This document shows positions 60,496-64,000 of a DNA stretch of 64,000 nt, in pieces. How positions within the stretch are numbered: the stretch's first letter is position 1; the number at the start of each line of letters is the position of its first letter. Origin of the DNA: JAGQVA01 sp033764335. GTDB taxonomy: Bacteria > Bacteroidota > Bacteroidia > J057. Location: assembly GCA_033764335.1 (NCBI GenBank), contig JANRJC010000051.1, positions 1 through 64,000 of the forward strand. The letters run 5' to 3'. The notes under the pieces are model-generated. The model was not told the origin of the DNA and ran no database searches. It worked only from the letters and a program-made list of their open reading frames with translations. The position numbers and the translations under genes were made by a program.

Positions 60496-62754
60496 ATGAT
60501 TAAGAATTTTATCCGTATCAAAGGAGCCAGAGAGAACAACCTGAAAAATGTTTCGCTTCAAATTCCGAAACACCAGATTACCGTTTTTACGGGTGTTTCG
60601 GGTTCGGGTAAGTCGTCTATTGTGTTTGATACCATTGCGACGGAAGCGCAGCGGCAATTGACGGAAACCTACACGGCTTTTCTGCGGGGTTTTATGCCCC
60701 GATACAGCAAACCGGAAGCCGACGCCATCGAAAACTTATCGGTAGCCATCGTCATTGACCAAAAAAGAATGGGCGGTAACTCTCGTTCTACCTTGGGGAC
60801 TATTACAGATATTTCAGCCTCCTTGCGGATACTCTTTTCCCGATGGGGGCAGCCTTATATCGGGCAGGCGAGTGCTTTTTCCTTCAATGACCCCGAAGGG
60901 ATGTGTACGGATTGTGATGGTATAGGGCGGAAAATGGTTGCCAATGTGAATTTGATGTTTGACAAAACTAAATCACTCAACGAGGGGGCAATACTTTTGC
61001 CTAATTTTAAAGTGGGGTCTATTGACTGGAAGATTTTTACTTCGGCGGGTTTTTTCGACCTCGACAAAAAACTTCAGGATTATACAGAGCAGGAGTGGAA
61101 AATTTTCCTTCACGGAAACCAGAGCAAAGTAGTTTTACAATACAAAGGCATTGATTTGAATGTGAGTTTTGAGGGGATTGTCGAAAAATTTACCCGCCTG
61201 TATATCAAAAGAGACATGAGCGGCCATGCCGAAAGTACTCGTAACAAGGTTGAAAAATTTATGATACAGGGCATTTGCCCCACTTGTGAAGGCAAACGGC
61301 TGAATGAAAAAACCCTTAGTTGCCGCGTTCAGGGTTTTAATATCGCGGAGATGTCGGCGATGGAAGTGGGGCATTTGAAACCAATCATTGATTCTATTGA
61401 CGAGCCTTCGGTATTGCCTGTGGTGCATGCCCTTTCTACCCAATTGGATCACCTGATTTCGATAGGGTTGGATTATATCAGCCTAAACCGGGAAACCGCT
61501 ACATTATCAGGTGGCGAGTCCCAAAGAGTAAAAATGGTGAAACAGTTGGGCTGTAATTTGACCGATATTCTCTATGTTTTTGACGAACCCAGCATCGGGT
61601 TGCACCCGAGGGATGTACACCGTTTAAACCAGTTACTTCAAAAATTGCGGGACAAAGGCAATACCGTTATTGTGGTGGAACACGACCCGGACGTCATTCA
61701 GATTGCCGACCATATCGTAGATGTCGGGCCTCATGCCGGTATCAATGGCGGTGAAATTGTCTTTGAAGGTAACTATCAAAACCTGCTGGCCAGCAATACT
61801 TTAACGGGCAAATATTTGAAACACCACGCTGCGTTAAAGCCTGTTTTTCGCAAACCTAAAGGGTATTTACCGATAAAAAATATATCTGAAAACAACCTTA
61901 AAAACGTCTCGGTCAATATTCCCTCGCATGTTTTGACCGTAGTGACCGGTGTGGCGGGTTCGGGCAAAAGCACCTTGATTAATGGGGCATTTCTGGTGGC
62001 ATATCCACAAGCAATTGCGATTAATCAGGCACCGGTGAGTGGTTCTGTGCGATCCAATCCTGCTACTTATACGGGCATGATGGACGAAATCAGAACGCTT
62101 TTTGCTACGGCAAACAAAGTAAACGCGGCTCTTTTTAGTTTCAATTCAAAGGGAGCTTGCCCCCATTGCCAGGGATTAGGTTATACGGAGGCGGATTTAG
62201 CCTTTATGGAAGGGGTGCGTTATACTTGTGAGGTATGCGAAGGCAAACGTTTCAAACCCGAAGTACTGGGCCATACTTTCCAGGGAAAATCCATCAATGA
62301 TGTTTTGTCCATGAGTTTTCGGGAAGCAGCCGTTTTTTTCACTTCACCAACATTACTCAAAATTCTCCATTCACTTTGCGACGTAGGTGTTGGCTATCTC
62401 ACACTCGGACAACCGTTAAGTACTTTGTCGGGCGGTGAATGTCAGCGCGTCAAATTAGCCCGTGAATTGCATAAAAAAGGCAGTATTTATGTTATGGACG
62501 AACCCACAACAGGTTTACACACCTCCGATATAGACAATTTGATGGTTATATTAAACAGACTGGTGGACAATGGAAATTCGGTCATTGTGATTGAACACAA
62601 TCTGGAGATCATCAAAAGAGCCGACTGGCTCATTGATTTGGGGCCGGAAGGCGGTAAAAAAGGCGGGAATATCATTTTTGAAGGCACTCCGCAAGACATT
62701 CTCAATGCCGAAAACTCATTGACCGGACAATATCTGAAACGGTCTTTGTTGTGA
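60496..62754 (+). CDS. UvrA-like protein lacking the UvrB-binding domain
   Basis: A 752-residue protein starting at ATG 60496 (MIKNFIRIKGARENNLKNVS). The two ABC halves are clear: Walker A FTGVSGSGKSSIV and VTGVAGSGKSTLI, signatures TLSGGESQRVKMV and TLSGGECQRVKLA. Zn modules are GMCTDCDGIG, GICPTCEGKR and GACPHCQGLGYTEAD with TCEVCEGKR. Compared with the ~940-residue repair UvrA, about 130 residues are missing between SLRILFSRWGQPYIG and FSFNDPEGMC, exactly where UvrB binds. It is therefore unlikely to do nucleotide excision repair; short UvrA relatives have been linked to drug resistance or chromatin roles. Confidence 0.85.
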   Translation: MIKNFIRIKGARENNLKNVSLQIPKHQITVFTGVSGSGKSSIVFDTIATEAQRQLTETYTAFLRGFMPRYSKPEADAIENLSVAIVIDQKRMGGNSRSTLGTITDISASLRILFSRWGQPYIGQASAFSFNDPEGMCTDCDGIGRKMVANVNLMFDKTKSLNEGAILLPNFKVGSIDWKIFTSAGFFDLDKKLQDYTEQEWKIFLHGNQSKVVLQYKGIDLNVSFEGIVEKFTRLYIKRDMSGHAESTRNKVEKFMIQGICPTCEGKRLNEKTLSCRVQGFNIAEMSAMEVGHLKPIIDSIDEPSVLPVVHALSTQLDHLISIGLDYISLNRETATLSGGESQRVKMVKQLGCNLTDILYVFDEPSIGLHPRDVHRLNQLLQKLRDKGNTVIVVEHDPDVIQIADHIVDVGPHAGINGGEIVFEGNYQNLLASNTLTGKYLKHHAALKPVFRKPKGYLPIKNISENNLKNVSVNIPSHVLTVVTGVAGSGKSTLINGAFLVAYPQAIAINQAPVSGSVRSNPATYTGMMDEIRTLFATANKVNAALFSFNSKGACPHCQGLGYTEADLAFMEGVRYTCEVCEGKRFKPEVLGHTFQGKSINDVLSMSFREAAVFFTSPTLLKILHSLCDVGVGYLTLGQPLSTLSGGECQRVKLARELHKKGSIYVMDEPTTGLHTSDIDNLMVILNRLVDNGNSVIVIEHNLEIIKRADWLIDLGPEGGKKGGNIIFEGTPQDILNAENSLTGQYLKRSLL

Positions 62755-62782
62755 GACTCTCCTTCCCTCAAGGGTTTGTTTC

Positions 62783-63835
62783 TCAGCAAATCCTCGGCAA
62801 TTGCCCTCCCGGCAACATGCCTAAAACTCGCCTTCCGCCAATAGTACTTTTCAAGACTACCTGTCCGGGGTGGTCTTCGATGACTTCGCCAATAATAGCG
62901 GCATTTTTCCCTTGGGGGTTTTTTTTCAGGATTTCTAATGTTTTGTCCGCTGCGGAAGGGGAAACGATCGCTAAAAATTTTCCTTCATTTGCCACATAAA
63001 GAGGGTCAAGCCCCAGCATTTCGCAGGCTCCTTCTACCTGCGCGCCTATCGGGATTTGGGACTGGATGAGGCTGATACCGAGGTTGGACTTTTGGGCGAT
63101 TTCGTTTAATGTCGTCGCAACGCCGCCTCGGGTCGGGTCGCGAAGAAAGTGAATGTTTTCACCTAGTTCGTCCAAAAGGGTTTTCACCCATTCATTCAAA
63201 TTTGTACTGTCGCTTTGTATATCCGTTTCAAATTCCAGCCCCTCGCGCACAGACATGACGGCCATACCATGCGTAGCGATTTCCCCGTTGATAATGATCT
63301 TATCCCCGGGTTGTATGCGCCCGATAAGGATGTTGGCTTTCGGGTGTAAGGTTCCGATTCCGGTCGTATTGATAAAAATCTGATCACCCTTGCCTTTTTC
63401 CACTACTTTGGTATCTCCGGTTACAATTTGTACGCCCGATTGGATCGCTGCGCAGCGAACCCCTTCAATGATTTTCCAGAGGTCTTCCACACGCAGGCCT
63501 TCCTCTATAATAAAACTCAGTGAGAGGTACTGAGGAATTGCGCCGCACATGGCAAGGTCATTTACCGTTCCATAAACGGCCAGTTTACCTATATTGCCGC
63601 CGGGAAAAAATATAGGAGAAATCACAAAACTATCGGTCGTAAATGCCACTTTTCCCGGGAGGTGAAGGATGGCTCCGTCGTGTTGTTCGTCGAGAAATTC
63701 ATTTTTCAATAATTTAAAAACTCCTTCCTCCAGCAGGCGGTGTGTCAGTAGCCCGCCACTTCCATGAGCGAGAGTGATGACATCAAAGTCAAACTTTGGC
63801 AGGGGACAATTGGGTTGAAAGACGCGGTTTGTCAT
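62783..63835 (-). CDS. hypE: Hydrogenase maturation factor HypE
   Basis: HypE makes the thiocyanate/cyanide ligand of NiFe hydrogenase by dehydrating its own C-terminal carbamoylated cysteine. The 350-residue AIR-synthase-fold protein starts at ATG 63835 (MTNRVFQPNCPLPKFDFDVI) and ends in the required PRIC tail. ITLAHGSGGLLTHRLLEEGV, LSLSFIIEEGLRVEDLWKII and VTGDTKVVEKGKGDQIFINT are typical. Its start overlaps the hypD stop as ATGA. The presence of hyp genes suggests a NiFe hydrogenase elsewhere in the genome. Confidence 0.95.
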   Translation of the reverse strand: MTNRVFQPNCPLPKFDFDVITLAHGSGGLLTHRLLEEGVFKLLKNEFLDEQHDGAILHLPGKVAFTTDSFVISPIFFPGGNIGKLAVYGTVNDLAMCGAIPQYLSLSFIIEEGLRVEDLWKIIEGVRCAAIQSGVQIVTGDTKVVEKGKGDQIFINTTGIGTLHPKANILIGRIQPGDKIIINGEIATHGMAVMSVREGLEFETDIQSDSTNLNEWVKTLLDELGENIHFLRDPTRGGVATTLNEIAQKSNLGISLIQSQIPIGAQVEGACEMLGLDPLYVANEGKFLAIVSPSAADKTLEILKKNPQGKNAAIIGEVIEDHPGQVVLKSTIGGRRVLGMLPGGQLPRIC

Positions 63836-64000
63836 GTTGAGGGGTTGTATTGAAAATAAGCCGAACAAGCGCCTTCTGACGAGACCATTGGCGCACCAAG
63901 CGGGTGTTCCGGTGTGCATTTTTTGCGAAAATGAGGACATTGAGGCGGTTTTTTTACTCCTTTCAGAATATCACCTGCGATACATTCCTTATTTTCCTGG
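63832..64000 (-). CDS. hypD: Hydrogenase maturation factor HypD (partial)
   Basis: The last 55 residues run off the window end. They read QENKECIAGDILKG, then CPHFRKKCTPEHPLGAPMVS and EGACSAYFQYNPST. The Cys pattern and PVGAxMVSSEGACxAY-like ending match the C-terminus of HypD, the iron-cyanide transfer scaffold working with HypC. The stop TGA (63832-63834) overlaps the hypE ATG, so the genes are coupled. Confidence 0.9.
   Translation of the reverse strand, partial: QENKECIAGDILKGVKKPPQCPHFRKKCTPEHPLGAPMVSSEGACSAYFQYNPST

Noticed and set aside
1..64000. Searched for tRNA, rRNA, CRISPR array, transposase and phage genes
   Set aside because: None could be supported from the sequence by eye.

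Overview
The window comes from a member of the Bacteroidota, probably from the Saprospiria/Chitinophagia side. The grounds are: type IX secretion (T9SS) cargo proteins with type A (VYPNPTSG-like) and type B (FSPNGDGINE-like, CHU_C) C-terminal sorting domains; a PorP/SprF partner protein; DUF3078, PorT-like barrel and DUF1501/DUF1800 families; and repeated matches to the Bacteroidota promoter TTTG-N19-21-TAnnTTTG. I see no tRNA, rRNA, CRISPR array, insertion sequence or phage module. No species assignment is attempted.

Layout. 1-10 kb: the end of an Rpn-like coiled-coil protein, signal peptidase I with a small partner gene, nicotinamidase behind a near-perfect operator, DNA polymerase IV lacking an ordinary start codon, a TPR protein, a DUF3078 protein, a 52-residue membrane peptide and an ECF sigma/anti-sigma-barrel pair. 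10-17.5 kb: pyruvate dehydrogenase E2, two large convergent secreted T9SS proteins (one with a dockerin-like plus cohesin-like segment) and an unassigned 492-residue protein. 17.6-27.3 kb is the accessory core: a solitary OLD-type ATPase-TOPRIM nuclease, a TPR histidine kinase, and a two-gene cassette of a CHAT protease and a 1455-residue membrane protein carrying TPR, WG and seven WD40 repeats.

27.4-47 kb: central metabolism (transaldolase-like fsa, sucC, gabD, gpsA-plsB-like, alpha-glucan phosphorylase), a T9SS type B cargo with its PorP/SprF partner, a small HTH locus and a sodium:solute symporter. 45.7-52 kb: a DUF1501-DUF1800 operon and another type B cargo protein. 52-57.5 kb: an McrBC-like cassette (AAA+ ATPase plus DUF2357/PD-(D/E)XK protein) abutting an NagX-like membrane acyltransferase gene. 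57.6-64 kb: an RraA-like protein, an ABC-F protein, a UvrA-like protein without the UvrB-binding insert, and hypD-hypE of NiFe-hydrogenase maturation running off the window edge.

How genes work together: gpsA and the acyltransferase form a glycerol-phosphate to phospholipid operon; the type B cargo and PorP/SprF gene are a secretion pair; hypD and hypE overlap by ATGA. Three loci (OLD at 17.6 kb, CHAT-WD40 at 21.4-27.3 kb, McrBC-like at 52.6-56.4 kb) look like defence or conflict systems scattered among housekeeping genes. The CHAT-WD40 cassette is my best candidate for a poorly described system.
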